Positions 8,579-17,384 of a stretch of DNA of 45,650 nucleotides are shown one piece after another. The notes beneath the pieces were generated by a model that saw only the letters and a list, made by a program, of their open reading frames with translations, ran no database searches and was not told the origin of the DNA. The number at the start of each line of letters is the position of its first letter. Position 1 is the stretch's first letter. Source of the DNA: Endomicrobiales bacterium. Its GTDB lineage: Bacteria; Elusimicrobiota; Endomicrobiia; Endomicrobiales; JALOBY01. Location: NCBI GenBank assembly GCA_023228045.1, contig JALOBY010000012.1, forward strand, positions 1-45,650, in the 5' to 3' direction. Both the position numbers and the translations under genes were made by a program.

Positions 8579-9861
8579 TGTTTTACGTCTAATACACAAA
8601 GCGATTCAAAGTGCGGAGTACGCGGGAAGAAATTGTAAAGTTTAATGAATTTTAAATCATAGAATTCTTTTAATAAGCTAATGTCGCGTGCTTGTGTTGA
8701 TAGGTTGCAAGAGAGGTATATTATCATTTGCGGTTTTTGCTCAATTGTTTTTTCAACAACTTTTGGGTGTAGGCCAGACCTGGGCGGGTCAAATATTATA
8801 GTTTTATCGGGGGTTATAAGTTCAATTATTTTTTCTGAAGGCAAGGCAAATGCCTCGCAATTTTTAATGTTGTTAAGCTTAATATTCTCTTTGGCGTTTT
8901 CAATTGCACTTTGGCATGAGTCAACAAGTTTTATATTTTGGAAATATTGGCTAAGTAATAAACCAATGGCACCGACTCCGCTGTAATAATCTACCGCGTC
9001 TTTTGTTTTGCCGGCAAATTTTTCAATATCTTTTAAGGCAACTTCAAAAAGTGAAGGGTTTATCTGAAAAAAACTATCTGATGAAAAGTTTAATTGCCTG
9101 CCGCAAATGTTTTCTTTAAGCAAGTCATTGCCGCTGGAGTAAAGTACTGCATCTGAAACAGAAGCAGGGCTGAGCGGGTTTGACAAATGTATAGAAAAAG
9201 CACACAACTCATTTGAAAGTTGAGGATAGTTTGAAAACTCAAATTCATGTTTTACGAAAAGAGCGGCGCAAACCTGTCCATTTCTGCTTGAACGAAGAAT
9301 AAGCGTTTTTAATATAGCCAATGGCGCCTTTTGCTGATTTAACCAATCAAGCAAAATTGAGGCCGATTTATTTATGCTTTCCGTGGCAAGAAGACAATTT
9401 TTTATTGGCCTTTTCCTGTGTGATGCTCTGCCGAAAAAAGCGAACGAAACCCCACCGCTTTCGTTGACAGTAAAACTATACTCAATTTTATTTCTGTAAC
9501 CATACTGCTCATTTGGGTTTGACTCTATTTGTGGCAGTTCGTTTAGTTTAATTGCAGAAAGTTTCTCAAATGTTTCGCGCGCTATGGCTTGTTTCCAGTA
9601 ATTTTCCTGTGAAAATTCAAGCACCTGCCAAGGGCTGCAAGATGTAAAGTGTTCTTCTACCTGCTCAATTCTATGAGGCGACGGCACTATTACGGTTTCT
9701 GTCACACCCTCAATAAAATCGCGTTTAACTCTTGTTGCGCAAAACTCCACTTCTTCCCCTGGTAGAGCATTCCAAATAAACGCCGCTTTACCGTCAATAT
9801 GAGCAAAACCCTGACCACCAAAAATCAGCTTTTCCACTTTTGCTTTAAATTTCTTTATCAA
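8575..9861 (-). CDS. rlmD: TrmA/RlmD-family 23S rRNA (uracil-5-)-methyltransferase
   Basis: Enzymes of this family form 5-methyluridine in rRNA or tRNA using S-adenosylmethionine. The 428-residue protein has an N-terminal TRAM domain (about 5-60: KVEKLIFGGQGFAHIDGKAA), a central domain, and a C-terminal Rossmann methyltransferase with the SAM-binding DYYSGVGAIGLLLS, the FDPPRSGLHPKVV motif and the catalytic cysteine in YLSCNLSTQARD (near residue 385). The presence of TRAM favours an RlmD/RlmCD-type rRNA enzyme over TrmA. Only one cysteine (HFTSCSPWQ) occurs where E. coli RlmD has its [4Fe-4S] cysteine group, so the cluster is probably absent. Which uridine is modified cannot be told. It overlaps ogt. 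Confidence 0.88.
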   Translation of the reverse strand: MIKKFKAKVEKLIFGGQGFAHIDGKAAFIWNALPGEEVEFCATRVKRDFIEGVTETVIVPSPHRIEQVEEHFTSCSPWQVLEFSQENYWKQAIARETFEKLSAIKLNELPQIESNPNEQYGYRNKIEYSFTVNESGGVSFAFFGRASHRKRPIKNCLLATESINKSASILLDWLNQQKAPLAILKTLILRSSRNGQVCAALFVKHEFEFSNYPQLSNELCAFSIHLSNPLSPASVSDAVLYSSGNDLLKENICGRQLNFSSDSFFQINPSLFEVALKDIEKFAGKTKDAVDYYSGVGAIGLLLSQYFQNIKLVDSCQSAIENAKENIKLNNIKNCEAFALPSEKIIELITPDKTIIFDPPRSGLHPKVVEKTIEQKPQMIIYLSCNLSTQARDISLLKEFYDLKFIKLYNFFPRTPHFESLCVLDVKQ

Positions 9862-9907
9862 TTAAAACCCCACAAATGAACCCTGAATTTACAATAGAAA
9901 ACAAAAT

Positions 9908-11200
9908 CTAAGTTGCTATCTTTTCTCTTCGCGCACGGTGAAACGCTACTGCAAACCTGTGAGCTTCATCGCGTACTCGTTGTAACAATTGCAAAGCCAA
10001 AGAAGATCTTTTTAGTTTTATTGAATTTTGCGATTCAGGCAAAAAAACTTCTTCGTTTCTTTTTGCAAGGGATATTATTGGACATTTTGCACCGGTATCT
10101 TTTAAAGCATTATACGCAAAAGAAAGTTGCGCAGGACCACCATCAATTAAAATTAAATCAGGCAAGGAATTCTTCTCTTTTATAAGTTTTAAATATCTTC
10201 TGCGCACAACTTCAGCAATCATTGCAACATCATTTTGCCCAAGCACACTTTTTATGCCATAGCGCCTGTAGCCACTTTTATCTGCTTTACCGGCAACAAA
10301 ACGCACAAGCGATCCAACAGGGTGGGTTCCCTGAAGGTTTGATATATCTATTCCCTCTATTATATATGGCAGTTTATTTAATTTAAGCACGGTTTTTAAC
10401 TCTAAAAGAGCATCCTTCTCGCCGGTGGCATAAAGCAAATCGTCTGCCTTTAGCTCCCTAACACTAAAACGCTCAGAAATTGCACCTATTGTTTTTAGTT
10501 TATCTCGTAATGAGGCGGCCTTTTCAAACTCAAGCTTAGCGCTTGCATCTTTCATTTGTTTTTGCCAAAGCACTAAAAGCGATTTGCTCTTCCTGTTAAG
10601 CAAAAGTTTTAGCGGCCTTAATGATTTTTTATATTCACTAACAGAAACTTTACCAACACAAGGGGCCGGACATTTATTGGTATGAAGGTAAAAACATGTT
10701 TTAATTTTATCTTCTTTTGGCAACAACTGCCCGGTAAAGTTTAAGTTACACTGTCTTATGCCAAAAAAACCCCTTAACCAGCGCACGAAACGACCCATGT
10801 CGCCGGAGTTTGGATATGGCCCGTAGTAACTTGAGCCGTCTTTAATGCGTTTTCTTGTTGAACTAACTCTTGGAAAATCTTCTTTGTCTGATATTTTAAT
10901 TAACGGGTATGATTTATCGTCTTTCCACATTCTGTTATAGAATGGCTGAAACTTATGAATCAACTCTCTTTCTATAACAAGGGCTTCTCTTTCTGATACG
11001 GCTAAAATATAGTCAATATGTTTTAAGGTTTTTAATAAATAAAATGTTTTATAGTCATTGTTTTTGTTTTTAAAATATGAACCTAACCTATTCCTTAAGT
11101 TTTTTGCTTTCCCAATATAAATAATTTTGCCACTGCCATCCCTCATTAAATATACGCCAGGCGAAGAAGGAAACGCAGAGTTTTGGAAGTTAAAGGTCAT
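9908..11200 (-). CDS. uvrC: Compact UvrC-type excinuclease subunit lacking the helix-hairpin-helix end
   Basis: UvrC cuts damaged DNA on both sides of a lesion in the UvrABC system. The N-terminal GIY-YIG nuclease is clear (residues 10-95: PGVYLMRDGSGKIIYIGKAK, arginine in NLRNRL, glutamate in EALVIERELIHKFQPFYN). A UVR helix pair follows (about 205-240: LEFEKAASLRDKL) and then the RNase H-like nuclease core (about 275-430: IEGIDISNLQG, LILIDGG, RDEAHRFA). At 430 residues it is some 170 shorter than usual UvrC (about 600): the segment that normally links UVR to the RNase H core is almost gone, and the reading frame stops right after RRARREK, where the HhH2 domain should begin. Only 46 bp separate its stop from the next gene, so no displaced HhH exists here. 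The start overlaps the murJ stop by 11 bp. It could be a compact functional UvrC or a relative acting beside another one. Confidence 0.85.
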   Translation of the reverse strand: MTFNFQNSAFPSSPGVYLMRDGSGKIIYIGKAKNLRNRLGSYFKNKNNDYKTFYLLKTLKHIDYILAVSEREALVIERELIHKFQPFYNRMWKDDKSYPLIKISDKEDFPRVSSTRKRIKDGSSYYGPYPNSGDMGRFVRWLRGFFGIRQCNLNFTGQLLPKEDKIKTCFYLHTNKCPAPCVGKVSVSEYKKSLRPLKLLLNRKSKSLLVLWQKQMKDASAKLEFEKAASLRDKLKTIGAISERFSVRELKADDLLYATGEKDALLELKTVLKLNKLPYIIEGIDISNLQGTHPVGSLVRFVAGKADKSGYRRYGIKSVLGQNDVAMIAEVVRRRYLKLIKEKNSLPDLILIDGGPAQLSFAYNALKDTGAKCPIISLAKRNEEVFLPESQNSIKLKRSSLALQLLQRVRDEAHRFAVAFHRARREKIAT

Positions 11201-12782
11201 CGTTTTTAAACAAAAATAAAAATTTATTCTTGAGGTGAGTTATCCCGGCAAAAATAACTTTTGCCTCTTCAAAAGCAAAAACCTTGCTTAAGAACAGGTA
11301 TAAAACCGCCGAGAGAATTATTACAACAAAAAGTCCAGCCGCAGATTTTTGACCGAAAACATTATTCATGGCAAAAAAAGCAAACAATCCCATAAACGCT
11401 GAAATTGCTAAAGTTGAAAGCATTGAAAAGAGTACTTTTTTACCGCCAAATGCCCCAATGCGTTTTCTTAAAAAATATGCAAGAACAAAAGCATTGAACC
11501 ACGAAGAAATTGATGCCGCAAGCGCAAGCCCGCCAACGCCCATATCAGTTAAGCGAATTGAAAGAACAACCATAACAACATTTAACAACATAGAAACAAC
11601 AGCAATTTTTACAGGTTTGCTTGTTTCATGCAGAGCATAAAATCCGCTTGCAAGCACTTTTACAAAAGCATAAGCCGGCAGGCCAAGAGCGTAGAAAACA
11701 AGCGCAACATTAGTAATTACCGAAGCGTCGTATGAGAAGTGCCCTCTCTCAAAGAGCACACGAATAATACTTATACCAATTGCTACAAAACCGGCAACCG
11801 CGGGCACAAGCGTAAATATATTTAACCTTAGTGAAAAATTTAAAGTATCTTTCATTAAACTAAAATCTTTTTGCGCGGCCGATTTTGACATATTTGGCAA
11901 AGCCGCACTTGCGAGAGCTATTCCAAATAAAGCTAACGGCAATTGCATAACGCGGTTTGAGTAATAAAGCGCTGTTATAGAACCCTCATGCAAAAACGAT
12001 GCACAAATTGTATCTACAAAAGCATTTACCTGGTCAACCGAAAGACCAATTGTTGCCGGCACCATTAAAAGCATTATTCTTTTCATACCCGGGTTTGAAA
12101 AATTCAGTTTAAATTTTAATGTCCAGCCAAGCCGTTTCATTGCAAGATACTGCCAAAAAAACTGCATAGCACCGCCGGCTATAACACTTATGGCAAGCCC
12201 TCTTATCTGATTTTGGGGAGACATAAAAACACCAAAAACTAAAAGGAATGCAATTTCGGCAACGCTCAAAGAAGCTGGCGCCACAGCAGGTATAAAAAAT
12301 GATCCAAGCGCGCTAAGTACCCCAAGGCACAAAGCAGCCAAACACACAAAAAGCAAAAATGGAAACATTAGCTTCGTAAGCTCTGTTGTAAGGCCAAGCT
12401 TATCGGGATCATTTGTAAAACCGTATGCAATTAAATGTACTAACTGCGGGGCAAAAATCATTCCAAGAGCGGTTATCACGGCAAGCGCAACAAGCAGGCT
12501 TGAGAAAATGGAGTTAAGAAGGTCTTGCGTTTCTTCTTTTGTTTTTGTGTGCAAATACTCACTAAACACAGGAATAAACGAAGCAGAAAGCGCCCCCTCA
12601 CCAAAAAGACGACGAAATAAATTTGGTATTCTATACGCCGCATAGAAAGCATCGGCAAATAATCCGGCGCCAAAAAAATTTGCAACCATCATATCGCGTA
12701 AAAAACCCAAAACCCTAGATATGGCAGTTCCAAAAGAAAAAAGCCCTGCATGTTTGGATAATTTAGTGTTTTCTGTTTTCAT
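11190..12782 (-). CDS. murJ: Lipid II flippase MurJ (MVF family)
   Basis: MurJ flips lipid II across the inner membrane for peptidoglycan synthesis. The 530-residue protein is almost wholly hydrophobic with about 14 membrane helices, and opens with the family signature FSFGTAISRVLGFLRDMMVANFFGAG followed by DAFYAAYRIPNLFRRLFGEGALSASFIPVF, which contains conserved arginines of the transport cavity. ATG 12782 is preferred to an in-frame upstream codon at 12806 because the protein family starts here and AAGAG lies upstream. It is divergent from rpsT, with its own promoter overlapping that of rpsT, and overlaps the uvrC start at its end. Confidence 0.95.
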   Translation of the reverse strand: MKTENTKLSKHAGLFSFGTAISRVLGFLRDMMVANFFGAGLFADAFYAAYRIPNLFRRLFGEGALSASFIPVFSEYLHTKTKEETQDLLNSIFSSLLVALAVITALGMIFAPQLVHLIAYGFTNDPDKLGLTTELTKLMFPFLLFVCLAALCLGVLSALGSFFIPAVAPASLSVAEIAFLLVFGVFMSPQNQIRGLAISVIAGGAMQFFWQYLAMKRLGWTLKFKLNFSNPGMKRIMLLMVPATIGLSVDQVNAFVDTICASFLHEGSITALYYSNRVMQLPLALFGIALASAALPNMSKSAAQKDFSLMKDTLNFSLRLNIFTLVPAVAGFVAIGISIIRVLFERGHFSYDASVITNVALVFYALGLPAYAFVKVLASGFYALHETSKPVKIAVVSMLLNVVMVVLSIRLTDMGVGGLALAASISSWFNAFVLAYFLRKRIGAFGGKKVLFSMLSTLAISAFMGLFAFFAMNNVFGQKSAAGLFVVIILSAVLYLFLSKVFAFEEAKVIFAGITHLKNKFLFLFKNDDL

Positions 12783-12817
12783 ATTTGCTCTTAAACAACT
12801 TGGCATGTAGCATTTAT

Positions 12818-12846
12818 TTGACTATATATCCTGAAATAAGTAAAAT
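12818..12846 (+). promoter_or_regulatory. Sigma-70-type promoter of rpsT
   Basis: TTGACT (12818-12823), a 17-bp spacer and TAAAAT (12841-12846), 35 bp upstream of the rpsT ATG. Strong consensus match and correct distance. Confidence 0.75.
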
Positions 12847-12851
12847 TTCAA
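12823..12851 (-). promoter_or_regulatory. Divergent promoter of the murJ-uvrC-rlmD-ogt group
   Basis: Minus strand TTGAAA (12851-12846), a 17-bp spacer and TATATA (12828-12823). It overlaps the rpsT promoter almost completely on the other strand, so the two RNA polymerases should exclude one another. Confidence 0.55.
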
Positions 12852-12880
12852 AAATTCAAACAGACACAACCGGAGGAAAA

Positions 12881-13171
12881 ATGGGTAAATTTAGAAGCGG
12901 CAGACATAAATCGGCACAAAAAGAAGCCAGAAAAACTGTTGTTCGCACCGAGCACAATGTATCAGTGAAAAGCAACATAAGAACACTGGCAAAAAAATTG
13001 CATGACGCTGTAATTAAGAAAGATATGGAGCTTGCAAAAACCCTTCTTAAAGAAGTTTCTTCTCAGTGGGACAAAGCAGCAAAGAGAAATGTAATACATA
13101 AAAATGCCGCAAACAATAAAAAAGCCCGTATGGCAAAACTTGTTAACTCACTTTCTGCAAATAAGAAGTAA
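12881..13171 (+). CDS. rpsT: 30S ribosomal protein S20
   Basis: S20 is a primary binding protein of 16S rRNA. The 96-residue, lysine-rich helical protein carries the family pattern SAQKEARKTVVRTEHNVSVK, SNIRTLAKKLHDAV, and an HKNAANNKKARMAKLVNSL C-terminus. ATG 12881 is chosen over an in-frame codon at 12785 because a perfect GGAGG lies six bases upstream and S20 proteins start here. It is the only plus-strand gene of the window. Its last 24 bp overlap the 3' end of the convergent holA gene and no terminator follows, so transcription may run into holA antisense. Confidence 0.96.
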   Translation: MGKFRSGRHKSAQKEARKTVVRTEHNVSVKSNIRTLAKKLHDAVIKKDMELAKTLLKEVSSQWDKAAKRNVIHKNAANNKKARMAKLVNSLSANKK

Positions 13172-14149
13172 AAGATCCTGGAAAACAATTTCCGACGGTT
13201 TTAAAGAGGTTTTAAGTTCAATGTCGGCTTTAGCTATGGCATAAACGGTTTCTTTAAGATCGTCGGACGAAAACTTCCGCAAGTTATCAAAAAAATCCCT
13301 GCCAAAATAGCTGTTAATACCTAACGCCCTGGAAATTTCGCTATTACCTAAACCATCTTCCTGCAGTGCCTTTGCGTTTAAAAGCCGCCTTACAATACGG
13401 TAGAAACAACTAAGCACTATTAAAGGATACTCGCCTTGAGCAAGAACAATCTGGAGCGCCTTAAGCGATTCTTTTAAATTTTTTTGTTCAATATAATTCG
13501 CTAAATCATTTAAATTTAAATCTTTTCCCCTGCCACATGCGGCTTCAATATCATCCGCGGTAATTGTTTTTTTATTGCCACAGTATAGAATTATTTTATC
13601 TATTTCACTTATTATTTCATTAAGCAAAGGGGCGCACATATCGGCAAGTTTCTGCGCCACAGAAATAGGAATACTTCTGCCTTTTTGCGCAAAATTATCT
13701 ACTATAAACCTTGGAATTTCATTATCATATAATTGTCTAAAATCTACAATTTCTACATTGTCAACGAAATTCGCGAGTACACCTGATATTTTCTTTTTGC
13801 CTATTTTCTCATTGCAAAACATAACAAGGCAAGAGGCATCTGACGGAGATTGCGTGTAATTAACAAGCATAGAAACATCTGCCTGTTTTAACTTTTTAAT
13901 TTCTTTTAACACAACAATTTTTTTACCGCCAAAAAATGTTGGTGTTTGCGCGCTCATTACAACGTCGCTTATCAAACAAGAACCAACATAATAAACTTCT
14001 TTATTTAAATCTGTTGTGCCTATTTTTTGTTCCAGCTTAGATAGGGCATCTTCTTGCAAAAATGTCTCTTCGCCGGCAAAAATATATACAGGCGGGGTGG
14101 TTTCTAATTTAAGTTTAGAAAGGAAATCCAAGACAGATAATTGAGGCAT
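13148..14149 (-). CDS. holA: DNA polymerase III subunit delta
   Basis: HolA is the clamp-opening subunit of the DnaX clamp loader. The 333-residue protein has the family layout: a degenerate AAA+ domain at the N-terminus with PPVYIFAGEETFLQEDAL in place of a working P-loop, a middle domain with VEIVDFRQLYDNEIPRFIVDNFAQKG, a three-helix AAA+ lid (CGNKKTITADDIEAAC), and a C-terminal collar domain ending in IVFQDLLLLICRK. It is six bases after lptE, the usual lptE-holA pairing, and ends inside the 3' end of rpsT on the opposite strand. Intact and of normal length. Confidence 0.92.
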   Translation of the reverse strand: MPQLSVLDFLSKLKLETTPPVYIFAGEETFLQEDALSKLEQKIGTTDLNKEVYYVGSCLISDVVMSAQTPTFFGGKKIVVLKEIKKLKQADVSMLVNYTQSPSDASCLVMFCNEKIGKKKISGVLANFVDNVEIVDFRQLYDNEIPRFIVDNFAQKGRSIPISVAQKLADMCAPLLNEIISEIDKIILYCGNKKTITADDIEAACGRGKDLNLNDLANYIEQKNLKESLKALQIVLAQGEYPLIVLSCFYRIVRRLLNAKALQEDGLGNSEISRALGINSYFGRDFFDNLRKFSSDDLKETVYAIAKADIELKTSLKPSEIVFQDLLLLICRK

Positions 14150-14155
14150 TTATAT

Positions 14156-14707
14156 TTATTTTGGAACCTTTTTATCAGACACACCGCTGACAGAGCCAAA
14201 ACCATCAATTGTTCTTTTAACAATATCTTTTGAGAGATTTTCCCATATTTCTTCTCTTGCTTCTTCTTCAGTTTTCCCGCCGGGCTGGCTTGCGTCAAAA
14301 AACACGCCAAGGCCTTCCATATTTGGTTCAGACCACAAAGTTACATTGTTATTTTTGTCAATAAAGTAAACATTTAGCAAAATCCAAAGCTTGTACTGTG
14401 TTGTTACAAGGTTTGAATCATAAGTAAGCGGCTGAAGTATGTATTTATTTATCTCTCCAACCAGAATACCATCGGCTCCATTTTCATCGCGAACAACTGC
14501 AAGACGGCCGTCACTTATAAACTCGTTTGACACGCTTAGTGTAAGTTTTTCTTCAAGACCATACTGTGAAGTGTTATTGGTAAATGGCCTAACAGATATT
14601 TTTTTAATATTCGCAGGCATTATTTGAGGCGCAGGAGAGTACGGACCAGCACATGAAAAAAGAAACAATGCCGACAAAAATAAAACAATAAGACGATTTT
14701 TCAACAT
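14156..14707 (-). CDS. lptE: LPS-assembly lipoprotein LptE
   Basis: LptE sits inside the LptD barrel in the outer membrane and helps insert lipopolysaccharide. The 183-residue protein has a lipoprotein signal (residues 1-18, hydrophobic LIVLFLSALFLFS) with lipobox LFSC and lipidated Cys 19. The core IKKISVRPFTNNTSQYGLEE is the family entry motif, followed by alternating strands up to GILVGEINKYILQPL and an alpha-helical end rich in Glu (EEEAREEIWENLSKDIV). Position before holA and after leuS matches many Gram-negative genomes. GGAGG lies 6 bases before ATG 14707. The leader upstream consists of intergenic repeat copy 1. Confidence 0.87.
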   Translation of the reverse strand: MLKNRLIVLFLSALFLFSCAGPYSPAPQIMPANIKKISVRPFTNNTSQYGLEEKLTLSVSNEFISDGRLAVVRDENGADGILVGEINKYILQPLTYDSNLVTTQYKLWILLNVYFIDKNNNVTLWSEPNMEGLGVFFDASQPGGKTEEEAREEIWENLSKDIVKRTIDGFGSVSGVSDKKVPK

Positions 14708-14717
14708 ATTGCCTCCA

Positions 14718-14911
14718 TAATTTCGCGTCTCACCTATAGACGGACTTAGTCCGCCGAAGGCGAGACTTAGTATTCACTTCGTTCATACTTGGTTTGGCTA
14801 AGATGATTTCGCCAAACCGCTAACAACGGAAAACCTATGGTTTTCCCGTTTCGTCGTCGCTTGGCCTCCTTTTTCGGCCTGCGCTGAACCCTTTCCTAAG
14901 TTGTAAAAAGA
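14718..14911 (-). repeat. Multi-hairpin intergenic repeat, copy 1 (leuS-lptE spacer)
   Basis: About 194 bp, closely similar to 19982-20167 and 33275-33451 and in the same orientation relative to transcription. It holds, read on the plus strand, an outer stem GTCTCACC/GGCGAGAC enclosing the small hairpin CGGACTTAGTCCG, the conserved block TTAGTATTCACTTCGTTCATA, the stem GGTTTGGC/GCCAAACC, the hairpin GGAAAACCTATGGTTTTCC, the block CGTTTCGTCGTCGCTT, a variable GGCC/GGCC segment and GCTGAACCCTTTCCTAAGTTG. The end next to lptE reaches its GGAGG ribosome site. No protein-coding signal is evident. Confidence 0.85.
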
Positions 14912-14926
14912 ACTTTTGACTAATTT

Positions 14927-17380
14927 TCACTTTAAAATTAAATTTACGATCTTACTTTTTACATATATAAACTTTACAACAGTTTTACCATTTAGATATT
15001 GTTTTAAATTTAAAGAAGAAAGCACTGTGCTTTTTACGACTTCTTCAGTTGCGCTTGATGCAACCTTAACTTTTCCTCGAAGCTTTCCATTTATTTGAAC
15101 CGGTATCTCTAAAGTATCACAAACCAGGTACTCTTTATTTGCCACAGGCCAACTTGCGTTGCTAAGCGTACCTCCATAGCCAAGCATCTGCCAAAGTTCT
15201 TCGCACATATGTGGCGCAAACGGCGATAGCAAAAGCACAACAACCTCGTAAGCATTTTTAGATGTTTCATCACCAATAAACTTATACGCATATAATGCGT
15301 TAACAAGCTCCATTATAGAAGAAATGGCTGTGTTTAACTGTTGCTCTGCAGAAATGTCATCAGTTGTTTTTTTAATTGTGTAGTGAGTTATTCTAAGAAG
15401 TTCTTTGATGTCATTTTTGTCGGCTGTGCCTGCGGTATATGGTTGGTTAAATTTATCAAATAAGCGCCAAACTCTATTTAAAAACCTCCAAGCACCTTCA
15501 ACCCCGTCAGAAGACCACTCAAGCTGGCTTTTTGGCGGTGCCGCAAACATAATAAATAAACGAGCGGTATCGGTGCCGTATTTAGCGATAATTTCATCTT
15601 GCGTTACAATATTCCCACGCGACTTTGACATAGCGCTACCGCCCAAAGTAACCATTCCTTGAGTTAACAACTTCGCAAATGGTTCATTGCAATTTACTAA
15701 GCCAAGATCACGCATTACTTTGTGCCAAAAACGAGAGTATATAAGGTGCATACAGGCGTGTTCTATGCCGCCGATATACTGGTCAACCGGCAACCATTGG
15801 TTTGCAAATTCCTTAGCAAAAGGCATTTTGGTATTTTTTGCGTCGCAATAACGGGCATAATACCAAGATGAATCAACAAATGTATCCATAGTATCGGTTT
15901 CGCGCTTTGCAAAACCACCGCATTTCGGGCATTTTGCGTTTACAAACTCACTGCAACTTGCAAGCGGCGACTGCCCTTCCCCTGTGAGTTTTATGTTATC
16001 GGGCAGTTTTACCGGAAGATCGCTTAATGGTACCGCAACTATACCGCATGATGGACAATTTAACATAGGTATTGGAGTACCCCAATATCTCTGCCTTGAA
16101 ATAAGCCAATCTTTTATACGGTATTTAATTGTTTTTTTGCCAAAACCCTTTGCTTCCACCCACTTGGCAATTTTTTCTTTTGCATCTTCTGAAGGAATTG
16201 AGTTAAACTCGCCGGAGTTAACCATTACACCTTCACCCTCGCTGGCGCCGGCATTTAAGTTTGCGCCATCAACTTTAATAACTTCAATTATTGGCATTGA
16301 GTACTTTTTTGCAAACTCCCAGTCGCGCTGGTCATGCGCCGGCACAGCCATAATTGCTCCAGTGCCATAATCCATTAAAACATAATCTGTAACAAATAGC
16401 GGTATTTTACTGCCATTTACAGGGTTTATTGCATAAAGACCTTCTAACTTTACTCCCGTTTTTTCTTTACCGGAAATTGTTCGGTTTGTAACTGCCTGTT
16501 GTTTTGCTTTCGCAATATAAGCATTAACTTCCGAAATATTTTTAATTGGTGATTGAAAAGTTGTGAGAAGCTCGTGCTCCGGAGCTAATGCCATAAATGT
16601 AACACCGAACAAAGTATCAGGCCTTGTAGTAAAAACTGTTAATTTAGTTTTGTTTTCCCCATTATCCGCAACGATATTAAAGTTAAGTTCCGCACCAAAT
16701 GATTTGCCTATCCAGTTTTTTTGCATTAACAAAACTTCTTCAGGCCAGCCATTTTTTAACTCATCATGTCCGCTTAGAAGTTCATCGGCATAGTCGGTAA
16801 TTTTTAAAAACCATTGCTCAAGCTGACGGTCTAAAACAGTTGAAGAACAGCGCCAGCACTGCCCTTGTGTAACCTGCTCGTTTGCAAGCACTGTAGCGCA
16901 AGAAGGGCACCAGTTAACCTTTGCACTTTTTTTATATGCGAGGCCCCTCTCCCACATTTTTATAAAAAACCACTGATTCCACCCATAATACTCCGGTGTG
17001 CAAGTGGCAATTTCCCTATCCCAGTCATAGGCAATACCAAGTGCTTTTAGCTGAGTAGTCATTTGGGCTATATTTTGCTTTGTCCAAGCGCCTGGGTTAA
17101 CATTGTTTTTTATTGCGGCATTTTCTGCCGGTAAGCCAAATGAATCCCATCCAATTGGCTGTATAACCTGATACCCTTTTAAGCTATAAAACCTGGCAAA
17201 AACATCGCCAAGCACATAGTTTCTAACATGTCCCATATGCAATTTGCCGGAAGGATATGGAAACATTACAAGGCAGTAGTACTTTGGCCTTTTGTCTCTA
17301 TTTTTTACACAGAAAGTGCCTTTATCTTCCCAAAACTTTTGCCACTTATTTTCAATAACTGAAAAATCATAATTTGCCAT
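14927..17380 (-). CDS. leuS: Leucyl-tRNA synthetase
   Basis: Class I synthetase charging tRNA-Leu. The 817-residue protein has the HIGH-type motif HMGH (residues 48-51, in PYPSGKLHMGHVRNYV), a zinc-binding region (WCPSCATVLANEQVTQGQCWRC), the CP1 editing domain with TTRPDTLFGVTFMALAPEH and its conserved GTGAIMAVPAHDQRDWEFA, the KMSKS-type motif as AMSKSRGN (about 585), and the anticodon-binding end with PVQINGKLRGKV typical of bacterial LeuRS. ATG 17380 follows the tlyA stop by four bases. It belongs to the long rny-to-holA gene run. Complete. Confidence 0.97.
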   Translation of the reverse strand: MANYDFSVIENKWQKFWEDKGTFCVKNRDKRPKYYCLVMFPYPSGKLHMGHVRNYVLGDVFARFYSLKGYQVIQPIGWDSFGLPAENAAIKNNVNPGAWTKQNIAQMTTQLKALGIAYDWDREIATCTPEYYGWNQWFFIKMWERGLAYKKSAKVNWCPSCATVLANEQVTQGQCWRCSSTVLDRQLEQWFLKITDYADELLSGHDELKNGWPEEVLLMQKNWIGKSFGAELNFNIVADNGENKTKLTVFTTRPDTLFGVTFMALAPEHELLTTFQSPIKNISEVNAYIAKAKQQAVTNRTISGKEKTGVKLEGLYAINPVNGSKIPLFVTDYVLMDYGTGAIMAVPAHDQRDWEFAKKYSMPIIEVIKVDGANLNAGASEGEGVMVNSGEFNSIPSEDAKEKIAKWVEAKGFGKKTIKYRIKDWLISRQRYWGTPIPMLNCPSCGIVAVPLSDLPVKLPDNIKLTGEGQSPLASCSEFVNAKCPKCGGFAKRETDTMDTFVDSSWYYARYCDAKNTKMPFAKEFANQWLPVDQYIGGIEHACMHLIYSRFWHKVMRDLGLVNCNEPFAKLLTQGMVTLGGSAMSKSRGNIVTQDEIIAKYGTDTARLFIMFAAPPKSQLEWSSDGVEGAWRFLNRVWRLFDKFNQPYTAGTADKNDIKELLRITHYTIKKTTDDISAEQQLNTAISSIMELVNALYAYKFIGDETSKNAYEVVVLLLSPFAPHMCEELWQMLGYGGTLSNASWPVANKEYLVCDTLEIPVQINGKLRGKVKVASSATEEVVKSTVLSSLNLKQYLNGKTVVKFIYVKSKIVNLILK

Positions 17381-17384
17381 AGAA

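Noticed and set aside
9862..9907. HhH domain of UvrC displaced by a frameshift
   Set aside because: Only 46 bp lie between the uvrC stop and the next gene, too short for the domain, and no HhH-like residues appear in any frame.
12785..12880. Longer S20 starting at 12785
   Set aside because: It would run through the rpsT promoter and its ribosome site; ATG 12881 has a perfect GGAGG.
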